NCBI GenBank assembly: GCA_032358165.1
Contig: JAALGY010000023.1
Location: 1,426,001-1,490,000 of the forward strand
Length of the DNA stretch: 64,000 nucleotides
Source of the DNA: Diplosphaera chodatii
Lineage: Eukaryota > Chlorophyta > Trebouxiophyceae > Prasiolales > Stichococcaceae
Direction of reading: 5' to 3'
The position numbers and the translations under genes are program-made. Under the pieces are notes generated by a model, which was not told the origin of the DNA, searched no databases, and saw only the letters and a list, made by a program, of their open reading frames with translations. Of this stretch, positions 37,064-49,400 are shown piece by piece; position 1 is the first letter of the stretch, and the number at the start of each line of letters is the position of its first letter.

Positions 37064-37687
37064 ATGGCTTCACGCAGGCGCACACTGCTCAAGGTCATCA
37101 TCCTCGGAGACAGTGGGGTGGGCAAGACTTCGCTCATGAACCAGTACGTCGATAAGAAGTTCAGCAGCCAGTACAAGGCGACCATTGGCGCCGACTTCCG
37201 CACCAAGGAGGTGCAGGTAGACGACCGCCAGGTCACCGTGCAGATCTGGGACACGGCGGGACAGGAGCGCTTTCAGAGTCTGGGCGTCGCCTTCTACCGA
37301 GGAGCCGACTGCTGCGTCTTGGTGTATGATGTGAACTCACAGAAGACATTCGACAACCTGGACAACTGGCGGGACGAGTTCTTGATACAGGCCAGCCCCA
37401 GCGACCCAGACAACTTTCCGTTCGTGGTGCTGGGCAACAAGGCAGATGGCGATGTCAGCAGAAGTCGAGCAGTTTCTGAGAAGCGGGCAAAGCAGTGGTG
37501 CACCAGCAAAGGCGGCATCCCATTCTTTGAGACATCCGCCAAGGAGGGCACGGATGTTGAGGCGGCATTCCAGAAGATCGTACACAATGCGCTGCAGAAC
37601 GAGACTGAGGAGGAGCTGTACATCCCGGAGACTATTGACGTCAGCAACCAGAATGCGCCCCGGCAAAGCACCTCATGCTGCTCCTGA
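37064..37687 (+). CDS. RAB7: Rab7 small GTPase (late endosome/vacuole)
   Basis: A single-exon frame of 207 residues, the only clearly intronless gene here apart from SERF. Rab7 directs traffic to and fusion with the vacuole. All nucleotide-binding motifs are present: [15 protein letters not shown] (P-loop), [11 protein letters not shown] (switch I, with the Rab7-type ADF), [19 protein letters not shown] (switch II, Rab7 signature), GNKAD and ETSAKEG. The frame runs upstream without a stop, but the first ATG is at 37064, and [18 protein letters not shown] is the usual Rab7 start, so that start is chosen. The C-terminus is [14 protein letters not shown]: two cysteines followed by one serine. 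Rabs normally end CC, CxC, CCxx or CCxxx, so the single residue after CC is unusual. Confidence 0.96.
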   Translation: MASRRRTLLKVIILGDSGVGKTSLMNQYVDKKFSSQYKATIGADFRTKEVQVDDRQVTVQIWDTAGQERFQSLGVAFYRGADCCVLVYDVNSQKTFDNLDNWRDEFLIQASPSDPDNFPFVVLGNKADGDVSRSRAVSEKRAKQWCTSKGGIPFFETSAKEGTDVEAAFQKIVHNALQNETEEELYIPETIDVSNQNAPRQSTSCCS

Positions 37688-38512
37688 GTTGCTGTTACCG
37701 GCACCAGCATCTGAACGATTAGAAGTGAGCCAGCAGCAGGCCTCAGCGCCACCTAACAACCTGATGATGATCGAATCTTGAGCCAGCATTTGGTACCCTG
37801 TATGTGATTTGTTTGGCACATGCAGCAAGCAGCAGGCAGGTGTAACGACTTCGCACAGGGCGCGGTCACATGCACTCCTCTGCGCCTCCGTGCAGAACAA
37901 CCCTCAACCAAGTGGGCCAGGCCTGCAAACTGTATTGGGTGCAGCTTTGCTGGAACCCCCTTGTCCAGTTCCATTGCATCTGCACATGCGTTAGGTGCAT
38001 TTGGATGCATGTCCAGCCACCCATAACCCAGCCCCTGTGGCGGCAATGCACACCTGCCTGCTGCTGCTGGATGCTACAAATCTGTGTCAGGCATAGCAGG
38101 TGGCATTGTGACAATTGCATGAGGCGTGACGAAGAGACACATACATTGACTGGCTATATATATGCAATGCTGACAGCGTTTGCGAGCAAGTCGCACGTGC
38201 AATGAAAAGTTGATCTTCTGGCAGGCTTAGTGAAGCTTGATGCAAAGGATACCTGACGCTGCATCTGCACAGCTGATCATATCCAAGCAATCGCGTCTTT
38301 CGCCAACGTGTGAAGGGTGGTAAACTCCAAGACAGAAGACGATCATTGGGGCAGGCTGCAGATATCATCAGAGAGAACAGCCGCGCACATGCTGCACAGT
38401 GCTGCGCACCAAAAGGAGGACACTCACCGCGCGTACCAGCTGCAAGACTAAGCCACAACGGCTCAGTGCTTGGCGCTGCGCGCTGAGCCGGGTGGGAAAC
38501 CCCCGCCAGCAC
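37688..38512. other. 3' region of Rab7 and upstream region of TAF4
   Basis: An 825-bp region between two plus-strand genes. It contains the candidate TGTAAC above and otherwise no exon, repeat or RNA structure that I can support. Confidence 0.4.
37841..37846 (+). terminator. candidate chlorophyte polyadenylation signal for Rab7
   Basis: TGTAAC lies 154 bp after the Rab7 stop. TGTAA is the known near-upstream poly(A) signal of many chlorophyte green algae. A five-base match can occur by chance, and most other genes here do not show it as clearly. Confidence 0.3.
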
Positions 38513-41500
38513 ATGGCGGCGCCCGGCAGCATCGACCTTGATAAATTGCTCGACTCAGACGATGACGTGGATGAGGCAAGCTGCGTGTCAGCCTATACAA
38601 TACCTTGGCGATGACTTGAGGCCTTGGCCCGTGCGGTGATGTTTTGTGACGCAAAATGCAGGCGCCAACACCTCATGCTGCCGCCGCCCCCAACAGCTTC
38701 GTCAACTCTTTTGCTGCACTCCGCAACCAGATTGCAGCACAGAGCGGGGCAGCCAACAGCCCTTCACCTGCAGGTTAGTCGCCACAGAAGCTCAGCACGT
38801 CACACTGATTATGTCATGCTTTGCCGCAATGGCTGTGGCCACATGCTTGGTTGCACCTGCACAGGTGCTGTTCAGCCAACGCCATCCCCAGCACCGGCTG
38901 TGCAGCAGCCTGCACAATTTCAGCAGCAGCAGCATCAGGCGCAGCCGCAATGGGTGCAGCCTGTGCAGCCTGCCGCACAGCAGCAGCAGCAGCAGCAGCA
39001 CCAGCAGCACCAGGCGCAGCTGCAACAGGTGGGTGCGTACAACCCCAGGACGGCGGGCTGGGGGCAGGTGAAATCTTACCACTTGACCCACCCTGATTCT
39101 ATCTGGCCTGGCTGACACGTGTCGTCGTGGTCACTGCAGCACCAGCAGCAGCCGCAGCACCGTCTTGCAACTGCGGCAGGCTCCCTGCCGGCGCAGACCC
39201 CGTCACCTGCGCCCGCTGCAGCGGTGAGCCTGCAGCCTGCCCATGTGCCGTATTGCACCTACTTCGTGGCCCAGCTTCTGCCCGTGGGGACAGGCTGGCG
39301 TGGATGATGAAGCGGTGTCTGCTGCAATGCCACCAGGGCGGAGCTCAGGTGGCGGCGCAGCAGGCGCCCGCGGCCTCAAATGTCACGGTGAAGGAGCTGC
39401 TGGACTGGCTGATGCCGCGCCTGGATGCCGCTGGCCACAGCGAGATGGTGCAAGCCCAGGTGCGCCGTCTGGCATGCAGCCGCTCCACCATCGATGTGCT
39501 CGTCATTTCAGGGTCTTGTTTGCTGCCCACCGCACTGCAGGTTCCATGTGCCCAGGCTGGACTCTAATGTGTCGTGAGCCTGCATCCTGAGACCAGCATG
39601 TACCTCACCTAGGGATCCTAAGACGAAGCATTTGTTGTGCATGCCATAGCATTGCAGCTTCATGTTATCAATTGTTTCTCACAACAACAGGCCGAGTACA
39701 GGCGGACAGCCTCGACAGACCCTGGGGCCAAAGCTGTGCTCATCAAACGCATCCATCAGATCGGCGGCCGGGAAAACATCCTGCGCTTCCACACCTTCAA
39801 GAACACAGGTATGCCATGGATGCGAGAGCCGCTGGCGATGACTACCTGGCTCTGTTCGGCTTTCACAGCAATGTTCGCCTGCTATGTGGTGCGTCCCACC
39901 ACATTCAGCTGATGGTTACCATCTCTGCCGACATGTGTCCCTCCCTTATGTCAGGAGGCAGGTCGATGTCGCCGGTGCTAGCCAGCAACGGTCCCGCCAC
40001 ACCGCCCGCCGGCTCGCCCGGGCCGCGGCTGGGCTCGGCGGTGCCGGTGAAGCTGCCACAGGCGCAGCCGGCCGCCCAGTCGCACCTGGCCCCCCAGCAG
40101 CAGCTGCGGCCGCAGCCCGGGCCGCAGCAGGCGCCCCGCCCCGCCGGCACCCCGGCGCAGCAGCAGGCAGTGCACCCGCTCATGCAGGTGCACACGCGAA
40201 CACGTGCATGTCTGCAGGTTGGCCCAGCTGTGCGTCGTCACGCCAACGATGGTCTTGCCCTGCCTGAGGCTCCTTGCCTGATGTGCTCTGCGGCCACAGT
40301 TGCTGAAGGGCTGTTGCAACTGTGCTCAGCAGGCGCTCCAGACTGCCCAGGCGTCGGGGAAGCTGCCCGCTGGCGTCCAAATGGCAGCCCTGCAGCAGCA
40401 GCTCGGGCAGCAGCACGCCGCGGTCACGCCACAGCAGCAGGCGATGCTGGCACAGATCCAGGTGGTGCATGAAAGCCGCACCCTTTGAGGTGTCGCATGC
40501 ACGTGCCAACATGTAGCCGGTGATGTCGTGGAGCTACCATTGACGCCCGAGCCCCGCTGCATGTGAGGCTGCATGGCGGTGGTCCGCAGGCGCAGATACG
40601 GGCGGCGCAGCAGCCCGGGCAGCAGGCAGCGGCTGCAGCGCAGCAGTTCAGGCCCGCGTCCGGCGCCGCGGCTGCTCCCGCCGCCGCCAGCAGCGCGCAG
40701 CAGCCCGCGCCCCAGCCGGCGCAGCAGCAGGCGCCCAAGGCGGCGCCGGCCAGGGAGGCGGACCCCACCGACGTGCTGGCGGGCACGGGCATCGACATGG
40801 AGGCGGAGGCCGCGGCGCTGACCGCCAACCTGGGCGCGCGCGGCGGCAGCGCCGCGGCAGGGGCCCCGGCAGCCCCCGCGCCCGCTGCGCCCGCCGCCGC
40901 GACGCTCTTCGGCCAGGTGCTGTGGCTGTCCTGTGTGTGCGGAAAGCAGCCTGGCTTTGATCGTAGTGGAGCACTCGGGCTTGCAGTCTTCATGCAGCGG
41001 CGGTGTGAGCTGCATCCACGCATGCTGAAAGGCCTCTGAGTGCCACCAGGAGTTGTTGCAGGACGCGCTGCTGGCGCTGCTGGCGGGCTTTGCGCCGCGG
41101 CACGCGGTGCGCAGCGTGGAGCCGGGGGTGCACGCGTTCCTGGCGACGGCGCTGCGGGCGCACATGGCGGGGCTGCTGGGGCGCGCCGCGGGGGCCGCCC
41201 GCCACAGGGCCGCCCGGGGGAGGCGGCCGCCGGGCGCCGTGCCGGGGCGCGACCTGCGCCGCGAGGTGCTCGCCATCGAGAAGCGGGAGCGCCTGGAGGC
41301 GGAAGAGTGAGCGCTTTGGGGCCGTCTCGGGGGCTGCGGTGCCGTTCCCAAGTGCCCGCAGACAGCACACCCAGCAGCGCCTGGCGGCAGCCGCAAGTGC
41401 AAGATGCGACCATGTTTCAGGCCGGCAACACACCAGAAAATCAGCATGCCAGCACTGCACAGCACCGCAGCTGGCGACTGCTGCTGGTGCGGCTACGTCG

Positions 41501-42802
41501 GCCACCGGCGGTGTGTCGCTGGACAGAACGCACTGCTTCGCCGGGCCTTGACAGCGTGCCGTGTGCACATGCCAGGCGGGCGAGGGTGGAGCGGGAGGCG
41601 CTGCTGGCCGCAGCGGCGTCGCGCTCCAGGGCCGCCGACGAGGAGACGCGCGAAAAGCTGCAGAAGGCCAAGCAGGTGCGCCGTGTCTCGCTGGGCGCTG
41701 TCGCTCCCGCAGCTGTGTGCAACATTCACCTGCTGTGCTGTGGCGTGCCTGCGCTCGGGTGGGTGCCGTCCGTCCGACACCTCGGCTGTCATGCAACCAT
41801 ATGGTGCGTCTGAGCCGCAGCCGCACACCTGTCTCGGCTGTGCCGCAGGACGAGTCGGAGCGGCTGCAGCAGATCGCCGCCAACCAGGCGCTGCAGACCG
41901 CCACGGGCGCGGCCGGCAAGTGGGCCAACTGGGGAAAGAAGAAGGGCGCACCTGCAGGTGGCCCCCTGTCCAACATGCGCCGCAGCCGCATCGCACGTGG
42001 CCGCTGTGTCAGTCCCCCGCAGCTGCGCAGGCGGCTCGTGTTGCCTGGGCACCCTGCATGATTGCCCTTGGCTTTGCAGGCGACAAAGCGGGCGGCAAGG
42101 TGGGGGCCAAGGCGGCCGGCAAGGCGGGCGGCGGCGGCACCGCCGGGGAGAAGCGCGCCCGGGAAAGCAGCCCTGCCAGTGCCAGTGCCGCCTCTGCCAA
42201 GCAGGTGGTACACCGGGCAGGCGTGGGAGAACCTGCATACCTCCCGCCGTTCGATCCCCTGTCTGCGGTCATGACACCTGAAGGACAACATGCCCCATCG
42301 TGCTGCGACCCACAACTCACTCAGTGACTGCCTCACCCCGGGCGTGGCGCTATGCAGGCGAGGCAGAAGACGGGCGCGGAACCAGCTGCTGCAGCCTCAC
42401 TGGCGGAACGGGGCGGCACACCCGGCACACCGCAGCCGAGCGGCAGCGGCCCAGCGCCTGCCGCTGTGCCGAATGGCATTGCTGCTGCGTCAGCGGCCAC
42501 CCCTGCCGCCACTGCAAACGGTCCCAGCCCCAGCCCAGCCGGTACGTTACCCCCGGGTGCTGGCAGCCGTATGCTGCATCAACTTTCTTGGTCATGCAGA
42601 GGCTGGGCCTTCCTCTCTGATTTACCCGGCTTCACAGCATCTGCTTTGTGGCATTGCAGCTGCAGCTCCGGCACGAAGAGGAGTGGGCGATGATGACAGC
42701 GTGGAGGTGCAGCTGCAAGACCTGGTGGCGCTGCTGGAGCGGGACCCCCGCTACGCGAAGGGGCCCCTGGTGTACCAGCTGCTGGAGGCTGATGGGCTCT
42801 GA
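38513..42802 (+). CDS. TAF4: TAF4, TFIID subunit 4
   Basis: Fifteen exons join in phase to about 752 residues: 38513-38575, 38662-38773, 38865-39028, 39140-39223, 39349-39459 (or from 39337), 39691-39808, 39955-40187, 40333-40461, 40590-40916, 41050-41306, 41576-41675, 41849-41957, 42080-42204, 42358-42541, 42660-42802. TAF4 is a core TFIID scaffold that pairs with TAF12. The start MAAPGSIDLDKLLDSDDD is acidic. Residues 60-150 are Gln/Pro-rich. Residues 150-217 form an RST-like domain (TVKELLDWLMPRLDAAG, IHQIGGRENILRFHTFK). The C-terminal TAF4 domain includes DVLAGTGIDMEAEAAAL, ELLQDALLALLAGFAPRHAV, the coiled-coil-like KLQKAKQDESERLQQIAANQ, and the end QDLVALLERDPRYAKGPLVYQLLE, which matches the conserved TAF4 tail. 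Intron 1 has a GC donor (GATGAG|GCAAGC). The identification rests on domain order plus the tail motif. Confidence 0.85.
38978..38998 (+). repeat. (CAG)7 run in TAF4 encoding glutamines
   Basis: Seven consecutive CAG codons lie within a longer Gln/His/Ala-rich exon (38865-39028). Such runs are prone to length change. Confidence 0.9.
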
Positions 42803-43429
42803 TGACGGCCCGCACCGCCTCGGCTGGGCCCCGCGTGTGCCTTGCAGCATATGGAGCGTATCTGCACAACGGGGTTGGGCGTGACTCGCCAGCATCGACT
42901 GGGTGCCGTGTGCTGGCATGTTGGGATTGCTCTGAGAAAGGTCGTCTTGCTGCGGCATGGGCGTGTGTATTGGAAGGGTGTAGATGGGGCAGCTTGGACT
43001 GAACAAGTGCATCACCACAGCAAGCGCACTGGCTGGAGCGCTTCCTGTGCCTTTGCCATCGCAACCGTGTTGTGGCCATGCACCACTCACATCCTTGAGT
43101 CAAGCCCACGACATGCGAAAGTTACATGGGCTGCAGCGAAGCTATGGCACTCCTCCATTGCTGACGTCAGGCACGACACTGACACCGTACATCCAGCAGC
43201 AGCCCCTCGACCTGGGTTTGGGACCGTGCGACCAAGAGGCACCTGCAGCAACACCACACACCCGTCTTGGATCCTCCCTCAACACTACACAGCAATCGCA
43301 GAGATAAAGAGACCCCAGTCACCAGCCACCGCTTCGGATGCCTCACCTGACGCCGATGCTGCGCATGCCTAGCCATTTGATGGCTGTTGTAGAGCCAGGG
43401 GGCTCTGACTCGAGCGGCAGTGGCGCTGC
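42803..43429. other. convergent intergenic region between TAF4 and UPF2
   Basis: A 627-bp region between two stop codons that face each other. It should be the two 3' UTRs. A minus-strand TGTAAC (complement of about 43118-43123) could be the UPF2 poly(A) signal. No coding exon was found. Confidence 0.4.
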
Positions 43430-46400
43430 TCATGTGCCACGTCCACCGTGGCCCTGGCCCCGGCCGCTGCCTCTGCCACGCCCGCCTCTGTGCTGCTGCC
43501 TGCCGCCGCCACGGTGCACGCCAGGTCCCTGCTGTGGCTGCTGTGGCAGGCCCATGCCGAGCGCCATGTCGAACTGCTGGGGCTGTGCCTGTGTGACGAA
43601 TCCTGAGCTGCCGGCCCTGCCGTTGCCGGCCTGCAGGGGCGCCTGCTGCGGGGCGCCAATGGCAGCGCGCAGGCTGCGCAGCTCCTCGACCTGTGCCTGA
43701 GCATCCTGTGCGCTGCTGGCCTGCAAACCGTAAACACAGTGCTCCGTGCACTGTATGCAGATAATGCCGACTGCGCAGTAGCCAGGTAGGCCAGCACATG
43801 CCACCATGCACAGGGGGGGACGCCCCTTTGCATTTAAAACAAATGTTGCAAATGGTGTGTTCGTCAGCTTGTGATCCTCCAGTGATGGTGAGCCCGACCT
43901 GCAGGGTGAGGCGCTTGATGTGGGCCCGCTCGGCGGCCTCCAAGGCGGCGCGCTCAGCCAGCGCGCTGGCGACGGCGGACGACAGGGGGACCTGCACCTC
44001 GCGGGACCGCTCCTCGCGCCCGCCCCGCCGCACCATCACCTGCAAACAACATTGTCGCCATATGCTTGGTGGTCGCGCAGGTGAAGGTGCTGTCCCTGCC
44101 AACAATGACTCAACATCGGACTCTCATCTGGGAGAAAACGGCGACAGGCCTCCTGCCTTAGGTAGCATGTATGCTCGACATGTTGCACCTTATGCACGTC
44201 ACCACGTTGAACAGTTGACAGGCAGTCTGCTCTATATGAGCATGGCGTGCAGCAAGTGGCACTTGGCTGCACAGCACAAGCAAGCTGAGACTGGCACCTT
44301 GAAGCCCATGGTCCCTGGCTCTGCTGGCAGCGGTGCTTGGGCCTGTGGTGCAACATCTGAAGCTGATGCTGGCGGCTGGTGTGGCGCTGCTGTCTGCATT
44401 CAGGCAACACAGCAGTCAGTGAGCAAGCGGAACCTCGTCAGGCGCATTTGTTGACTCAGGCTGAAGCGTCAGCGTCACACGTCAGCGTGGTCAGGGGCAC
44501 AGAGGGTGTGACTTCACAGTTGCGACCGTAATGCATGGGGACCAAATCGACCAAACACAAGCAGATGGGCGCCACACCTTGGGCTCGCCGCCACCCATGA
44601 GCTCGCTGAACTCGCGCTCGAAGTCCTCGTCGGTCTCGGCGGGCGGCGCTCGCAGCACGCGCGCCGCGGCCGCCTCGTCGTCGTCCTCTGCCCAGGCGCC
44701 GCCGTCCGCGGGCGCCCCCTGTGGCGCTGCCTGCTCCGGCGCTCGCCGCCGTGCAACCCCTGCGAAGGGCACCGGTGCGGAGAGCTAGAGGCCTGGGCCA
44801 TGCGGACACACATACATGTGCTTGAAGCGCAGCGTTTGGCAGGGGTGCAGACTTAGCACAGGCACATATCAGATCAGGCTGCAGGACAGCTGCACGAATC
44901 TGTGCGCATCATCAGAAGCGCATTGGGGCGTATTCGCCACTGGGCAGCCCACCCTCATCGTCGCTGCCGGTTGCGGAGCTGCGCTCATCGCTGCCGGACT
45001 CCCCTGCGTCCTCATCTTCAGCGATGGCTGCCAGGCCGCCGCGCGCGCGCTGGGACGCTGCGTCAGCTGCATCCAGCGCATCCACTGCCGCTGCCGCCTC
45101 CTCGTAGGTGCTGTGCAGCTGCAGCCCAGGGCGCACCGCCTCCAGCACCTCCTGCATAGGCGATGGTCCACAAGCTGTATGCTGTATGCTGTACAATCCT
45201 GTCCGGTCAGCACCGCTGTCTGCAGCCCTTGCACAGCCAATCACATGCTGCGGGAACAGAATGCAGGCGGCACAGGCGGCAGACTCGCAAGCGTGCTTTC
45301 GTGCAGTCCCGCAGCAACTGCAGTGTCGAGCAAGCACATGGCACAATGCACGCGACAGCATCTTCATCTTGCAGGGACATCTTCTTCATGGTGGCAGCTT
45401 GACCACTTTACAGCTTCGAGGGTAGCCTATGGCTCTGTGCAGCAGTTGTGCAGCACCTCCAGGTCCATGGACACATCCAGCGGGGGCGGCGGCTTGGACA
45501 GCACATAGCGCTGCAGGTGTGCCAGGAGGCGGTCCAGCCGCTTCGCCACCGCGCCCTTGCCGAAGTACTGGCCGCAGGTCTCCAGCAGCACGATGACCAG
45601 CCTGCTCACATCGTTGATGGTGTCACAACGGACCCGAGCATGCAAGATGAGCAGTTTCGGGCAGAGGTCATTGCATCCTCTGAAGTACTGTCAGAAAAGC
45701 TGCATGGACTGCCAACGAGGTGCATGCAGCACATCAACTTCCACATTGCCGCATTGATGTGTGGTCCACGGCAGGCGGCACGAGCTGACAGGAACGACCC
45801 GAATGCTGCAGTGTCACACCTCACGCGGAAGTAGCTGCTGGGCGGGTCGAGGTGCGCCGCCTGCTCCGGATCGGCATGCCCAGCGGCCAGGAACAGGTGC
45901 AGCGTGTCCAGCACCACACGCGACGGCAGCAGCCGGTAGTTGTACGCCTCGCCCAGCAGACGCGCCTGCCCCACCTGCCGCTGGTACCGGCCTGCATGCA
46001 ACACACTGCCGATTAGGAACAGATGTTGTGCTGGTCACACAGACGCCCAGCAGGCCTGCCCCTGCCACCAAGCGATGCCGAGTTGAGGTCCTATTGCTTC
46101 TGCGTGCAAATTCGTTCAGAGCTCTTGCATGCAGGCATGCGAACACACTTGCTGCGTTGCCAACAATGTGCATGGGATGTACTAAACACATCGGAGCAGG
46201 GAGCATGTACCTGCATGTGGGGTCTCCAGGCCGGTCCGAATGTCCTCCAGCAGTGCATCAATCAGCCGCACGCCCAGGGGTGGATGATACCTGGGAAGCA
46301 CACATGCGGCCATGCTGACACCAGCCTGACGCTTTACCTTCACTGGCACTGCGAGTGTTGTGCTTCGCTTGCAAGTCACCAACAGCTGGCTCAAGTATGC

Positions 46401-49400
46401 CTCACACCGCGAGAGCCCAGCAGCCAGCGACGCCAGCAGCGGCGCGGCTCCAGCGCGGCCGCGTGTTGCCGACAGCATCGCCCGCACCAGGTACCACTCG
46501 TTGTCCGCCCACGGCAGCTTCCGCAGCTTCCGTAGCACCTGCTGGGGGCTCACCGCATGATTGTGAGACCCAGCAGTGTGCCAGGACACAAGCTACATGT
46601 GCACTTGCACCTCATCATAACTGGCAGGGTACCAATCCAGCGGCTATTCGCAACGCCTGAGGGATGACAGTGGAGATGTGACCCACATGCTGCAGGGTGT
46701 CCTGTGCAAGCACGTCGCGCAGGAGGTGGCGGATGAAGGCGTGCAGCGGCGGCCGCAGCTTCTTGGGCAGCGCCATACGCTCCGGCGGCCGGACCTGCGC
46801 ATGGGTGGGGTCGGCGCCGCAGTGAGATGGCAGTGCACTCGCCAAGGAGGGGAAGACAGCAGCCGATCGTGTCGGCCGCATGACAGCCGTCAATTGCTTC
46901 GAGCAGTGTCATGAGAAGAATCAGACCTGGAAGTACGCGTGCTCAAGCAACATGGTCTGGCGCGCGTCCAAGTTCTTCGCTGACTTGAGCTTCATCATGA
47001 TCTGAGGGCCAGCACAGCTCATTTCGGCATCGCCAAAGACATCACCCATGCATCACCAAACAACACAGCTTCCATGATGTCAAGAGTGGGAATGATCAGG
47101 CAAACTCAGGATTTTGGATGCGCAGCATCTCTGGCCTGACTTGGCAAAGTGGGGATGTCTTTTGAGATGGCCAGACCGGATGCCAATACATACTGCAGAG
47201 CTGCGTCATGGAAAGAAAGCCCACCTCGGCCATAGTGGCCATCCGCTCATGAGTTTCAGGAGTGCGATACAGGAAGCGGCCCGCTGTATCCAGCAGCGCA
47301 GCCGTTGCCTCGATGTTATGACCGCTGAAGTCGTCCAGCAGCAGCTGCGCACAACAGAGAGCATATGGCACAAGTACAAATGCTGATCGAGGACCAAACG
47401 CAACAGCGCATGATCTTTGCACGGCAATGTCATGCACAACAAGCGAAACACAAAAGGCTGCTTCCGCTGTGTGCTGCTTGCATGTCACTTTCGTGCAATG
47501 TTGCGGGGGAGGTGCCCACCTTGAGACGCGATAACACAGCCCCGAATGGGATGAGGCGAAACTTGACCAGCTCGCCCAGAAAGCGCACATTGGCCAGCCG
47601 CGCCTCAGCGTTGCGACCAACCACGTCTCGCCTCCGCTGATACAGCCGAAACTCTGATTCAAGGTGATGCTCCACACCTGGCAGACCATGAACACAAGCT
47701 GCGTCTGTCAGCATCGAAGGGCGGCACACATGGCCAAAGGCAAGGTGCTCTGCTAGGTGCCACGCCTCTGCTAGACACTGTTAGACATATATAACTTCCA
47801 CTGTTTTCACCTTGCCCAATGTCAGGGAACACACGGCTGAGGGTGGCGGTGATGCGTGCGTAGTATGGCAGCAGCTGCAGCCCATTGCGTGGCACCTCAC
47901 ACAGTGCTTTCATCTGCAACGTTTTGGTGGCGTGCACTTAGACTCTTGTACATTGGTTTCACTGGGAAGAAACAGTGGAAGGAATACAAATGCAGCACGC
48001 ACAGCATGCAGCACATGAAGGCGCACGCAGGCACATCTGTCATCAAGCGCCCTGCTTTGCAGTTCTCACCATGCGTGTTCGAGCACCCTTGGATTGCACC
48101 AGCAGGAAATTCTCGGCCAGCGTGTCGCACTGCTCCCGTGTTACACAAGTCGGCAGCGCAGCAATGAGTGCCCGCACCTGACATATCCAAGGTCAACGTT
48201 AACAGACTGTGCAAATGTGGTCGTCATTTGTGAGTTCTCGTCGATGAGAGAGCTTTGAGAGTCAAAGCTTAGCAATGTCAACGGCCCAAATGCAGGTGTG
48301 AAAGTTCAAGATGCAGTATGGTCCAGCATGATGGCACAGCTGACAAGCAATTGCTCAGAGCACCTCTGCTGCCTTTGCTGCTCCCGATGCTCCAGCCGAC
48401 ACTTCGTCTGCGGCACCTCCATCGCCTGCCTCACCATCATCTGTGAAGCATCAAGGCAACACTTGGCAGCAGGGTCACAAGGCTTTCGAGCCACAACACG
48501 GCGGCGCTGATGTGCCTCTAGACAGTGCGCATAAGTGATTCTAAGTCCTGCCATGTGGCACCAAGTGGGAAGACGAACCTGTGCCTGCTGCCTGCGAGGT
48601 GTCCGTGTCTGCTTCGGCTGCCACTGGTTCCCGCGCCTCTGCCTGTGAGTCCCCTGCCCCTTCAGCGCTGCTGCGATCAGCTGTGGGTGCATCGGCGGCG
48701 CCCCGCTCTGCTTCGGCACTATCTGCATCAGCCACGGCCCCCGGCACCAGGAAGCGCAGGTCCGGCAGCACCTCGTAGAAGGTGCGGGTGTCCTCGTCCT
48801 CGAAGACGCCACCAGAAAAGTCCTCCGCATCCTGCGACGTGAGTCGCAAGGGTGTCAGCAGGCACACTGGCCAGACCGGCAGGTGCATTGTCCGACAGTG
48901 GAGCTGGTTGATATCTATGCGGTTCTGATGCTCAGCAGACCCAGAGCAAGCATGCAGCCTAGGAAAAGCAATGTGGCTATTCAAAAATATCCATTCTGCA
49001 CAGGTAGTATCACCAACATATGGGTACGCTTGCAAGCAGCAGCACCTTGGGCACGATGACAGAGATGCCACGGTCAGATGTGAGCTGCGCAGCGGACTGT
49101 GGCAGTGTGGGCAGCGGGGCCTCCAGCTGCTCAGCGAGCGCTGCCAGGGGCCGCTGCAGCGAGTCCACTGCCTGTTTCTGTGCCTCAAAGGCTTCCGCCA
49201 CATGCTCCGGCAGATCACCCCTGCAGCAGTGGCCGGTACCGCTCTGCTGAGAACGCTGCATGACAAACCCCTCTACGGTGCCATGCAGTGGACGCCTCCA
49301 AGGTGAACATATTTCGAGAGATGCTGGGCTGCTTGACTTTTTACTGCTTGACTTTTTGGTGAGCTACTCTTTGTTCGGGCATTAACTGATGCCACAGCAC

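Noticed and set aside
40326..42336. Long minus-strand open frames of 300-450 codons opposite TAF4
   Set aside because: They are antisense shadows of GC-rich, Ala/Gln-rich exons; they have no recognisable domain, while the plus strand gives a phase-consistent TAF4.
46182..46589. Reading the UPF2 exon 46408-46538 straight on into the next exon as a single open frame
   Set aside because: The frame is open, but it inserts about 40 residues with no counterpart in UPF2; the donor CG|GTGTGAG at 46407 and acceptor at 46291 give a clean match to the family.
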